From assembly GCA_946544695.1 (NCBI GenBank), contig CAMNMO010000232.1, forward strand, positions 1 through 5,090: DNA of 5,090 nt, given 5' to 3'. This DNA comes from an uncultured Ruminococcus sp. Lineage in GTDB: Bacteria > Bacillota > Clostridia > Oscillospirales > Ruminococcaceae. Shown here one piece after another: positions 1 through 5,026 of the stretch. How positions within the stretch are numbered: the stretch's first letter is position 1; each line of letters opens with the position of its first letter. The notes beneath the pieces were generated by a model that saw only the letters and a list, made by a program, of their open reading frames with translations, was not told where the DNA came from and made no database searches. Made by a program: the position numbers and the translations under genes.

Positions 1-576
1 CCTGCGGTACTTGCCGATGGGGTCAACACGGTCGTCCACGCATATCTCGACCCAGCCTATACCGCCAGACCTTAGCATATCGCTGTAATCCGAATCTGCG
101 GGCAGGTCCATTGCGCCGATGGTCGTGCTGCCACGCCCGAACAGCACTATAACAGGCTCGTCGCCGCCGTAAATGCTCTTTACCAGCTCCCTTATCTCCT
201 CAGCCGCCCGATCTTCGTACTTTACGCAGATAAGGTCATCTGCAAAATCCTTGCCGTCACCGCTGAACACCTGTATCTTCTTGTCGGGAAGTTCATCGCA
301 GCTTACGAGGATATTGACATACTCGCTGTGCCTGCCGAACACATCGCCCGAACCAAGTGCCGTGTTGTCGCCTGCATATTCAAAGTCATAGCCGTACTTC
401 TTTTTCATGGCTTTCAGCGCACTGTTGATGTGACCTTTGCTGTTGTAGCCGTCACCCGTAAGTCCGCAGCCCGAAAGCAGCAGCGCCAGTGCAAGGGGTA
501 TCATCAGCGCCAGCGTCAAGACAGCTGCCGCCCCGCCTGTCAGCAGGTCGGAAAGCTTGTTTTCTTTTTTTGCCAT
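1..576 (-). CDS. Putative lipoprotein of unknown function, 3' end outside window
   Basis: The gene reads leftward from ATG at 576 and stays open to base 1, giving 192 residues with the C-terminus missing. The start is fixed by AAGGAG (584-589) seven bases upstream. Residues 1-12 are charged (MAKKENKFSDLL), 13-34 are hydrophobic, and L34-S35-G36-C37 fits a lipobox, so C37 should be lipidated and the rest should sit outside the membrane. The mature part is rich in Asp, Gly and Lys. It starts near residue 48 with an alpha-helical stretch (INSALKAMKKKYGYDFEY), followed by segments that look like alternating strands and helices. I do not recognise a named domain; the YGYDFEY region resembles small lipoproteins common in Ruminococcus, but that is only an impression. 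It follows the membrane protein gene by 22 bases and is probably cotranscribed with it and the aminotransferase. Lipoprotein status is well supported; function is unknown. Confidence 0.85.
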   Translation of the reverse strand, partial: MAKKENKLSDLLTGGAAAVLTLALMIPLALALLLSGCGLTGDGYNSKGHINSALKAMKKKYGYDFEYAGDNTALGSGDVFGRHSEYVNILVSCDELPDKKIQVFSGDGKDFADDLICVKYEDRAAEEIRELVKSIYGGDEPVIVLFGRGSTTIGAMDLPADSDYSDMLRSGGIGWVEICVDDRVDPIGKYRR

Positions 577-598
577 TTCTTGTCTCCTTGCAAAAACT

Positions 599-1207
599 TT
601 ATTCGGCTGTATTTTCGTGGGTGTCTGTTTCCTGCACACCTATATCCGCCTTGATATCAGCCAGTATGCTTTCAGCCGTTCTGTGTACATGTTCTTCGGC
701 TATCAGTTCATCAGCCTTTTTCATAAGTTCAGTGCGGCTGTCGTCGGGCACTTCGGGTGCGTCAGTTTCTTCTGCGCCGCCCAGCCTGCCCGTGCGGTGG
801 AAGTATATCCCGCCCGCCGCCAGGAACAGCAGCGGTGACACTACGGTTATCACCCTGCCTGCCGCCGACCAGAACACGATCCCCATCAGCATCAGTATCA
901 GCGTCACCGTTATATCGAACTCTATCATGCAGAAATATGTGCGCAGCGCCGTCACAGCGGGCACCTTGTCTCCCTGTTCGTCCTTGTCGAACAGGTCTAT
1001 CTCGCCCGCACGGAATACCAGCATGTTGCAGACAAGTCCTGCCAGCACGGTAAGCACCAGATTTGTGGTGACCGTACTGCGGCTGACAGTCCCCCGATCA
1101 AACAGCAGCAGGAAGATGTCGCCTGCCGCACAGAATATCAGTCCCGCACCGCCCAGCAGGCACAGACCCAGCTGCAGCGGTGTCAGCGGGAGTTTTATCT
1201 TACTCAC
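599..1207 (-). CDS. Four-helix integral membrane protein of unknown function
   Basis: The product is 202 residues from a GTG start. I chose GTG at 1207 because it overlaps the aminotransferase stop by 8 bases (GTGAGTAA), has AGGGA about eight bases upstream, and removes only nine residues from the longer TTG-started frame at 1234. Four hydrophobic segments are visible at about 11-36, 48-66, 92-113 and 118-136. A soluble stretch of about 25 residues (DLFDKDEQGDK) lies between helices 2 and 3, and the C-terminal tail (140-202) is acidic, probably helical and rich in Glu, Asp and Ala. No transporter, enzyme or sensor motif is seen and I do not recognise the family. Its overlap with the upstream gene suggests translational coupling, so it should be made together with the aminotransferase. 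Any functional link to amino-acid metabolism is inference. Confidence 0.8.
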   Translation of the reverse strand: MSKIKLPLTPLQLGLCLLGGAGLIFCAAGDIFLLLFDRGTVSRSTVTTNLVLTVLAGLVCNMLVFRAGEIDLFDKDEQGDKVPAVTALRTYFCMIEFDITVTLILMLMGIVFWSAAGRVITVVSPLLFLAAGGIYFHRTGRLGGAEETDAPEVPDDSRTELMKKADELIAEEHVHRTAESILADIKADIGVQETDTHENTAE

Positions 1208-2393
1208 CGAACATTTCCCTGGAAAGCTTTCCAAGCATTTCGCAGCCTGCTACCAGCTTTTCGTCTGTGGGTGTTGAGAAGTTCAGTCTGAAAGAAGTGG
1301 TGTGGTCGGTCTCGTTTATCATGAATGCGTTTCCGGGAACGACAGCCACCTTGAACTCCTTTACAGCCCTTGTGCAGAATGCGCTCATATCGCAGTCATC
1401 GGGCAGTGTGCACCAGATGAACAGTCCGCCTTCGGGTCTTGTGAACTTTATCTTTGAAGAGAAGTTCTTCTCTATCTGCTCGATCATCAGGCTGCACTTG
1501 TGGCGGTAGATAGCCCTCAGCTTTTCAAGATGCGCAGGCATGTCGCACTGTGTCATGAACTTGTAAGCCAGCAGCTGTGCCCAGATGTTTGTGTGCACAT
1601 CGTCCACCTGCTTGCAGATGACCATTTTGTTCACTATCTCCTTGGGCGCAGAGATATAGCCCACTCTTATTCCGGGAGCCAGCACCTTTGAGAATGTCCT
1701 TGAATAAGCCACGATGCCGTCCTTGTCCATAGACTTTATGGAAGGAACGTGCTCGCCTGTGAAGCGCAGGTCGCCGTAGGGGTTGTCCTCCAGGATTATC
1801 GCACCGTACTTCTTTGCCAGCTCGTAAGCGCCCCTGCGCTTTTCGAGCGAAGTGGTCAGACCTGTGGGGTTCTGGAAATTGCAGATGAGGTATATCAGCT
1901 TTACCTTGCCTGTTTTGAGGACTTCTTCCAGCTCATCAAGGTCGATGCCGTCATCTTTGAGGGTTATGCCTCTCAGGTCAACATTGTAGGACTTGAATGC
2001 ATTGAGCGAACCGATGAAGCTGGGTGCCTCGCAGCACAGTATGTCACCCGGATCACAGAGTACCTTAGCCATCATGGCATTAGCCTGCTGTGCGCCGCTT
2101 ACGATTATCAGTTCGTCACGGTCGGGCACGAATTCGCCTTTCTTTTCCAGCTCCTTTTTCAGCAGGTCACGCAGGGGAGTGTAGCCCTCGCTTATGCTGT
2201 ACTGCAAAGCAAGTATGGGATCCTCCTCGAAGATCTCCTTTGAGATGCGGGTTATCTCCTCAACGGGGAAAGCTTCGGGGGCGGGGTTGCCTGCTGCCAG
2301 TGAGATAACGCCGGGTTCGCAAGTGAACTTGAGTATCTCTCTTATGGCAGATGCCTTGATATGCGATACTTTTTCTGAAAATCTGTAATCCAT
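1200..2393 (-). CDS. PLP-dependent aminotransferase, class I/II (fold type I)
   Basis: This 397-residue protein is a complete class I/II aminotransferase, the usual length for cytosolic enzymes that move an amino group from an amino acid to a 2-oxo acid. Visible landmarks are the N-terminal substrate-pocket segment SLAAGNPAPEAFP (31-43), the cofactor-phosphate turn SGAQQA (99-104), NPTG (175-178), EDNPYGDLR (202-210) with Asp203 and Tyr206 expected to hold the pyridine ring, SRTFSKVLAPGIRVGY (231-246) with Lys236 as the Schiff-base lysine, RPEGGLFIW (319-327), and Arg369 in FRLNFS, which should bind the substrate carboxylate. The pattern is closest to the broad group annotated as 2-aminoadipate or multi-substrate aminotransferases, related to the MocR C-terminal domain; there is no N-terminal DNA-binding domain. 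The substrate cannot be read from sequence. AAAGAGG (2403-2409) lies nine bases before the ATG, and a promoter sits at 2457-2485. It is the first gene of the left group. Confidence 0.95.
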   Translation of the reverse strand: MDYRFSEKVSHIKASAIREILKFTCEPGVISLAAGNPAPEAFPVEEITRISKEIFEEDPILALQYSISEGYTPLRDLLKKELEKKGEFVPDRDELIIVSGAQQANAMMAKVLCDPGDILCCEAPSFIGSLNAFKSYNVDLRGITLKDDGIDLDELEEVLKTGKVKLIYLICNFQNPTGLTTSLEKRRGAYELAKKYGAIILEDNPYGDLRFTGEHVPSIKSMDKDGIVAYSRTFSKVLAPGIRVGYISAPKEIVNKMVICKQVDDVHTNIWAQLLAYKFMTQCDMPAHLEKLRAIYRHKCSLMIEQIEKNFSSKIKFTRPEGGLFIWCTLPDDCDMSAFCTRAVKEFKVAVVPGNAFMINETDHTTSFRLNFSTPTDEKLVAGCEMLGKLSREMFGE

Positions 2394-2456
2394 TTGTAAA
2401 GACCTCTTTCATAGAAATTATCCGCCGCCTGACAGCAGCGGTACATATACAGTACT

Positions 2457-2485
2457 ATTATAACACATCTGCCGCTCAGTTTCAA
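2457..2485 (-). promoter_or_regulatory. Sigma-A type promoter of the aminotransferase operon
   Basis: On the minus strand, -35 TTGAAA (2480-2485) and -10 TATAAT (2457-2462) are separated by exactly 17 bases, and TGT before the -10 gives an extended -10. Transcription should start near 2450, leaving a leader of about 57 bases before the aminotransferase ATG at 2393. I saw no riboswitch or attenuator in that leader. Further upstream on the same strand a second TATAAT with a TGT extension (2533-2538) and a TTGAAT/TATAAA pair near 2565-2592 are possible but weaker. Confidence 0.75.
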
Positions 2486-2571
2486 GTGCAGACGGTACAA
2501 AAAGGTCAGATTTTTTTGTCGGTTCGTATTTGATTATAACATTACAACAATTAAACAAATTTTATAAATAA

Positions 2572-2616
2572 TATTGCAAAAAATTCAATAAATTCGCCCC
2601 GAATGCTATTGCAAAA
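2572..2616. repeat. Direct repeat TATTGCAAAA x2 flanking a short palindrome upstream of the unit 1 promoter
   Basis: TATTGCAAAA occurs at 2572-2581 and 2607-2616, 35 bases apart start to start. The second copy contains the -35 box TTGCAA of the plus-strand promoter. Between them lies the inverted repeat ATTCG-CCC-CGAAT (2592-2604), the only GC-rich patch in this AT-rich stretch. The arrangement could be an operator, but short AT-rich repeats arise easily by chance. Confidence 0.35.
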
Positions 2617-2637
2617 GTGAATATGTTGTGCTATAAT
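2609..2637 (+). promoter_or_regulatory. Strong promoter for ncRNA unit 1
   Basis: TTGCAA (2609-2614) and a perfect TATAAT (2632-2637) are spaced by 17 bases, with TGC at 2629-2631 giving an extended -10. AT-rich DNA lies upstream. The expected start is near 2644. No protein gene with a ribosome binding site follows on the plus strand, so the promoter most likely serves an untranslated RNA. It faces away from the aminotransferase promoter. Confidence 0.75.
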
Positions 2638-2643
2638 AACCAA

Positions 2644-2813
2644 TAGACAAAGGGTTGGGAAATCTCACTAAAATTAACTGATTTTATGGAAGGGTTTAAC
2701 AACTTACATGTCACCGAATCTCCCTTCGGCTATTTTATCAGACTACCTGATTCCATTCAAATTACCACGAAACATCGGCGCAGTCGGGGCTTCCTGACGG
2801 CGCCGTTGTTTTT
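2644..2813 (+). ncRNA. Candidate structured non-coding RNA, unit 1 (about 170 nt, family unknown)
   Basis: The unit is bounded by a near-consensus promoter and an intrinsic terminator, with no credible coding sequence between them. Helices seen by eye are CCGAA/UUCGG (2714-2718 with 2725-2729, loop UCUCCC), AUCAG/CUGAU (2737-2741 with 2747-2751), a long-range AUGGAA/UUCCAU (2686-2691 with 2751-2756), and the terminator stem. GAAGGG (2689-2694) can instead pair with CCCUUC (2722-2727), which would break both the first hairpin and the long-range helix, so at least two folds compete. The hairpin loop could also pair with GGGA at 2657-2660. It does not show the conserved cores that I know for tmRNA, RNase P RNA, SRP RNA or the common riboswitches. 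A 6S-like RNA is conceivable by length, but its 5' and 3' ends do not pair. The boundaries and strand are better supported than the fold. Confidence 0.6.
2776..2813 (+). terminator. Intrinsic terminator of ncRNA unit 1
   Basis: CGGCGC (2776-2781) pairs with GCGCCG (2800-2805), and GTCGGG (2783-2788) pairs with CCTGAC (2793-2798) around a GCTT loop, with one A-G mismatch between the two helices. TTGTTTTT (2806-2813) follows. The pair G2786-U2795 is a wobble that would be a C-A mismatch on the minus strand, and the T tract also lies on the plus side. Four more pairs (2771-2774 with 2807-2810) can extend the stem beyond a T-T mismatch. Confidence 0.85.
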
Positions 2814-2821
2814 AAACGGGC

Positions 2822-2887
2822 TGTATTCGGCACGGAAATCAATTTTGACAAAACACAGCTGTATTTTTGTGTATTCGGCGCACGGAC
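2822..2887. repeat. Imperfect direct repeat TGTATTCGGC..ACGGA
   Basis: TGTATTCGGCACGGA (2822-2836) recurs as TGTATTCGGCGCACGGA (2870-2886), differing by a two-base insertion, 48 bases apart. The copies flank a perfect TTGACA (2845-2850), and the second copy ends just before the -35 box of the unit 2 promoter. They may be protein-binding sites or the trace of a local duplication. Confidence 0.5.
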
Positions 2888-2916
2888 TTGGAACTGACAG
2901 AAAGCTGTGCTGTAAT
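2888..2916 (+). promoter_or_regulatory. Possible promoter for ncRNA unit 2
   Basis: TTGGAA (2888-2893) and TGTAAT (2911-2916) are 17 bases apart, with TGC at 2908-2910 giving an extended -10 like that of unit 1. The expected start is near 2923, about 20 bases before the closing helix of the structured RNA. It is weaker than the unit 1 promoter. Sequence 2854-2860 is complementary to 2903-2909, which overlaps the spacer. Confidence 0.5.
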
Positions 2917-2922
2917 AAATAT

Positions 2923-3088
2923 AGTGAATTTTTCGTGAACATGACACGCCGCAAAAACGGTGACGTACCGATGCTTGGAACGGATAGCATCTGCCCGCTG
3001 AAAGGCTGTTTAGTCGGTGTGTCAGCGGTATGACCACATAAAAAAATAACAGCAAGGCGTCCGCATACCGCACGCTTTGCTGCTTTTT
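2923..3088 (+). ncRNA. Candidate multibranched structured RNA, unit 2 (family unknown)
   Basis: A 10-bp closing helix, TGACACGCCG (2942-2951) with CGGTGTGTCA (3015-3024), encloses hairpins CGGT/ACCG (2958-2961 with 2967-2970, loop GACGT), ATGCT/AGCAT (2971-2975 with 2986-2990, ten-base loop holding ACGGAT) and a weak GCC/GGC (2993-2995 with 3004-3006). The closing helix has one G-U pair (2948-3018), which would be a mismatch on the other strand, so the RNA should read plus. A second helix, CCGCTGA/TCAGCGG (2995-3001 with 3022-3028), shares bases with the closing helix and excludes it. The RNA ends at the hairpin at 3050-3082. No ribosome binding site precedes any frame inside it, and downstream lies only the end of a gene on the opposite strand. 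It is therefore probably a stand-alone RNA, or a regulator whose readthrough would be antisense to the TPM gene. I cannot name its family. Confidence 0.55.
3038..3088. terminator. Bidirectional intrinsic terminator between ncRNA unit 2 and the TPM gene
   Basis: CAGCAAGGCGT (3050-3060) pairs with ACGCTTTGCTG (3072-3082) over 11 bp, with one G-U pair on the plus strand, around an 11-base loop. CTTTTT (3083-3088) follows on the plus strand. On the minus strand the hairpin is followed by TTATTTTTTT (opposite 3040-3049) and lies just past the TPM stop codon. It can end both the leftward mRNA and the rightward RNA. Confidence 0.85.
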
Positions 3089-3095
3089 GTCATTA

Positions 3096-3935
3096 TCAGA
3101 ATTTTCCGCCCGAGCCGCCGTGACTGCTGCCCGAATGGCTTGTGTGGGTCGATGAACCGCCGCCGCTGCTCTTTTCGGCAGGGGGGATATATTCACGCTG
3201 CACGTTCCTGTACAGGAAATTATCACGGCTGTCCGTCACCTTAAAGCTGTTGCGGCGGATATAGTCATCAGCGCCGTGCTGCATGCTGACACTTGTCAGC
3301 TGCCCCTTGACCGCCTGTGCATAGATAAGACCTATCAGTCCGCCGCCGCCCAGTGCAATGAGTATCCATATAGGTGCAAGCTTGCCCTTTACCTTGTGGT
3401 TAGTGTCGTAGGGCGTGCCCTTTTCCCATTCCTTGATGTATTGCTCGCTCAGGTCTGCATACTCGTCAAAAGCGTCATAATACTTGTCTGCTTTCAGTTC
3501 GGGAAGTATCTGATCCCACATGTAGTCCTGACCGTAGTCGGTGTATATCTCTATACCCTCGCCGCTGGTGGATATCCATCGGTCACGTTCTTCCATAGAA
3601 AGCAGCAGAACGAAGCCGTCCTCTGAAAAACCGTTGTAGTCATAGTAATCATCAGCGAATTCCATCGGCGTCCTGTCACCGAGAGAATATGTGGTCACCA
3701 CAGCGACATCAATGCCGTGCTCACTGCTTATCCTTTCAAGCTTATCCAGCAGCTTTTCCTCCTCCGAATCGGAAAGGATATCCGCATCGTCCATAAGCAG
3801 CGGCTTTTGTCTTTCATCGGGCTTTGTGTTGGCGGTGTAATACTCGTTGGGAATGAGTTCACCCTCAGCAAACGCCGTAACAGCGCCGCCGAGCAGCATA
3901 ACAGATGCAGCCAGCGCCGCAAATATCTTCTTCAT
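3096..3935 (-). CDS. TPM-domain (YgcG-like) membrane-anchored extracytoplasmic protein
   Basis: The product is 279 residues from ATG at 3935, chosen because AAAGGGGGT lies about eight bases upstream and a clear signal peptide follows (MKKIFAALAASVMLLGGAVTAFA, probable cleavage before Glu24). A longer in-frame start at 4127 would put 64 unlikely residues before this signal. Residues 45-170 fit a TPM domain: MDDADILSDSEEEKLLDKL, then GIDVAVVTTYSLGDRTPMEFADDYYD, then EDGFVLLLSMEERDRWISTSGEG. A membrane segment follows at about 186-208, and the protein ends in a Gly/Ser/His-rich tail (257-279), a variant of the low-complexity Gly/Ser tails common in this family. The domain should therefore lie outside the membrane. 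TPM domains have been linked to phosphatase activity and to photosystem or respiratory-complex assembly in other organisms; the role here is unknown. It follows the zinc-ribbon gene by 14 bases, and its Shine-Dalgarno site overlaps that gene's stop codon. Confidence 0.88.
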   Translation of the reverse strand: MKKIFAALAASVMLLGGAVTAFAEGELIPNEYYTANTKPDERQKPLLMDDADILSDSEEEKLLDKLERISSEHGIDVAVVTTYSLGDRTPMEFADDYYDYNGFSEDGFVLLLSMEERDRWISTSGEGIEIYTDYGQDYMWDQILPELKADKYYDAFDEYADLSEQYIKEWEKGTPYDTNHKVKGKLAPIWILIALGGGGLIGLIYAQAVKGQLTSVSMQHGADDYIRRNSFKVTDSRDNFLYRNVQREYIPPAEKSSGGGSSTHTSHSGSSHGGSGGKF

Positions 3936-3949
3936 CACGAGTACCCCCT

Positions 3950-5026
3950 TTATCTGGCGAATATCCATGCCAGCACGTATATCAGCACAGCCGACACAGC
4001 ACCTACCGCCATCAGGCTTTTCCAGTAAAGGCTCTTGTCGCAGGGCAGGTTGCCCACGAATTTGCCTGTCTGCCCGTTCATGCCGAACAGGTAAGTCTGA
4101 CCGTTCCAGCTTGTGGTCAGCACCCACACGGGGTACAGCGCATACTTGGCTTTAGCGTTGTGAAGTCTCAGGTTGTCGCCCTCTTTGGCGACCCCTGTGT
4201 AGCCCTTCACGGTATTGCGGAAGGCACTGTCTATGCTTTCCTTTGCACGCACATTTGCTCTTGATACCGAATCGTCCGACTTCACATCGTACTTGTCTGC
4301 CAGATAGCCCGCCAGGTAAGCGGTCTGGAAGGGCACAGCATCTTTGAAATCAAAGGGACCCACAGACTCCATAAGGTCATCGGGCATCTTGCTGGAACCG
4401 TCAACAGGTATATTGTCGAACCCTATCTGACCCTCACGGTACACCGAGAAATAATCGGTCTCGGTCACACGGTAATTGCCCTCGTGATGGGTGTGCACCC
4501 TTGTGCACTTGTATCTCACGCCGCCCTCTGCGTCCGCATCGAACAGCCAGAACGGCACATAAACGCCCTTGACTTCATCAAGGTGGTTCTGGTCCTTGAA
4601 TACCTTCGGCAGGAACTTTTTGCCGACAAGGTGCTTTTTCAGACCCTCGACTGCGGCGTTCTTGTCCACTTTGAAGGGTATGATGTAATCGGGCTTGAGG
4701 TCGCCACGAAACTGCCCTGTCATTACAACGGGATTGTCGCAGTAAGGGCACTTGGTCGCCGCCATATTCTCATCGCCCACTATCTCACCGCCGCAGGACT
4801 GACATGAATATACACGCAGGTGTTCTGTCTCGCCCTCCTGCCATTCCGAGGCTTCGGGGTTCCAGTCAAGCTGGTCATTTCCGTCGGTGCTGAGGTCCTG
4901 GTCATAAGCCAGCAGTGCCTCCATCTCGAACTCGGTGTCGCAGTAGGGACACTTCATCTTCTGCACCTGACTGTTGAATTCTATCGCACCCGCACAGCAC
5001 GGGCATTTATATTCTTGTACTGCCAT
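3950..5026 (-). CDS. Double zinc-ribbon protein with C-terminal membrane anchor
   Basis: The product is 358 residues. Two zinc ribbons are visible: Cys8/Cys11 with Cys26/Cys29, and Cys75/Cys78 with Cys93/Cys96, each a CxxC pair followed by CPYC. The central part (110-300) is conserved-looking, with KVDKNAAVEGLKKHL, VYVPFWLFDADAEG and YALYPVWVLTTSWNGQTYLFGMNGQTGK. A single hydrophobic segment lies at 336-356, giving a tail-anchored layout with the ribbons in the cytoplasm. Such proteins are often labelled TFIIB-type zinc ribbon or, wrongly, PriA-like helicase; no helicase motif is present. AGGAG (5037-5041) lies ten bases upstream of the ATG, a slightly long spacing. Pairing with a TPM protein recurs in Clostridia, often near SPFH or PspA-like membrane-stress genes, so a role in membrane maintenance is a reasonable inference. 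No promoter could be placed in the 64 bases before the window edge. Confidence 0.85.
   Translation of the reverse strand: MAVQEYKCPCCAGAIEFNSQVQKMKCPYCDTEFEMEALLAYDQDLSTDGNDQLDWNPEASEWQEGETEHLRVYSCQSCGGEIVGDENMAATKCPYCDNPVVMTGQFRGDLKPDYIIPFKVDKNAAVEGLKKHLVGKKFLPKVFKDQNHLDEVKGVYVPFWLFDADAEGGVRYKCTRVHTHHEGNYRVTETDYFSVYREGQIGFDNIPVDGSSKMPDDLMESVGPFDFKDAVPFQTAYLAGYLADKYDVKSDDSVSRANVRAKESIDSAFRNTVKGYTGVAKEGDNLRLHNAKAKYALYPVWVLTTSWNGQTYLFGMNGQTGKFVGNLPCDKSLYWKSLMAVGAVSAVLIYVLAWIFAR

Noticed and set aside
1208..1234. TTG start at 1234 for the membrane protein
   Set aside because: GTG at 1207 gives a standard coupled overlap with the upstream stop and a plausible Shine-Dalgarno site, while the extra residues come from within the aminotransferase gene.
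489..1277. Plus-strand open frame of 262 codons
   Set aside because: It is the shadow of the membrane protein and lipoprotein genes; its Ser/Pro/Ala-rich product and lack of a ribosome binding site fit an antisense frame.
2708..2797. Small open frame of 29 codons inside ncRNA unit 1 (MSPNLPSAILSDYL...)
   Set aside because: The nearest purine-rich site (AGGG) is 13 bases upstream, too far, and the stop falls within the terminator stem. A short leader peptide is not excluded but is not supported.
2644..2813. Unit 1 as tmRNA, RNase P RNA, SRP RNA or a common riboswitch
   Set aside because: None of the conserved core sequences of these RNAs is visible, and no plus-strand gene follows that a riboswitch could control.
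2845..2875. Promoter built on the perfect TTGACA at 2845-2850
   Set aside because: At spacings of 16 to 18 bases no acceptable -10 is found (TGTGTA or GTGTAT); the TTGGAA/TGTAAT pair downstream is better.
2686..3033. Plus-strand open frame of 115 codons across both RNA units
   Set aside because: It has no ribosome binding site, runs through a strong intrinsic terminator and two long RNA helices, and its product has no recognisable domain or protein-like composition.
2941..3033. Small open frame of 30 codons inside ncRNA unit 2
   Set aside because: No ribosome binding site precedes it, and its start codon overlaps the 10-bp closing helix (2942-2951).
2762..3226. Minus-strand open frame of 154 codons overlapping the TPM gene end
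   Set aside because: It overlaps the TPM coding end in another frame, crosses the terminator, and has no domain or ribosome binding site.
3936..4127. Longer N-terminus for the TPM protein from a start at 4127
   Set aside because: The extra 64 residues overlap the zinc-ribbon gene and would bury an obvious signal peptide; ATG at 3935 has an excellent ribosome binding site.
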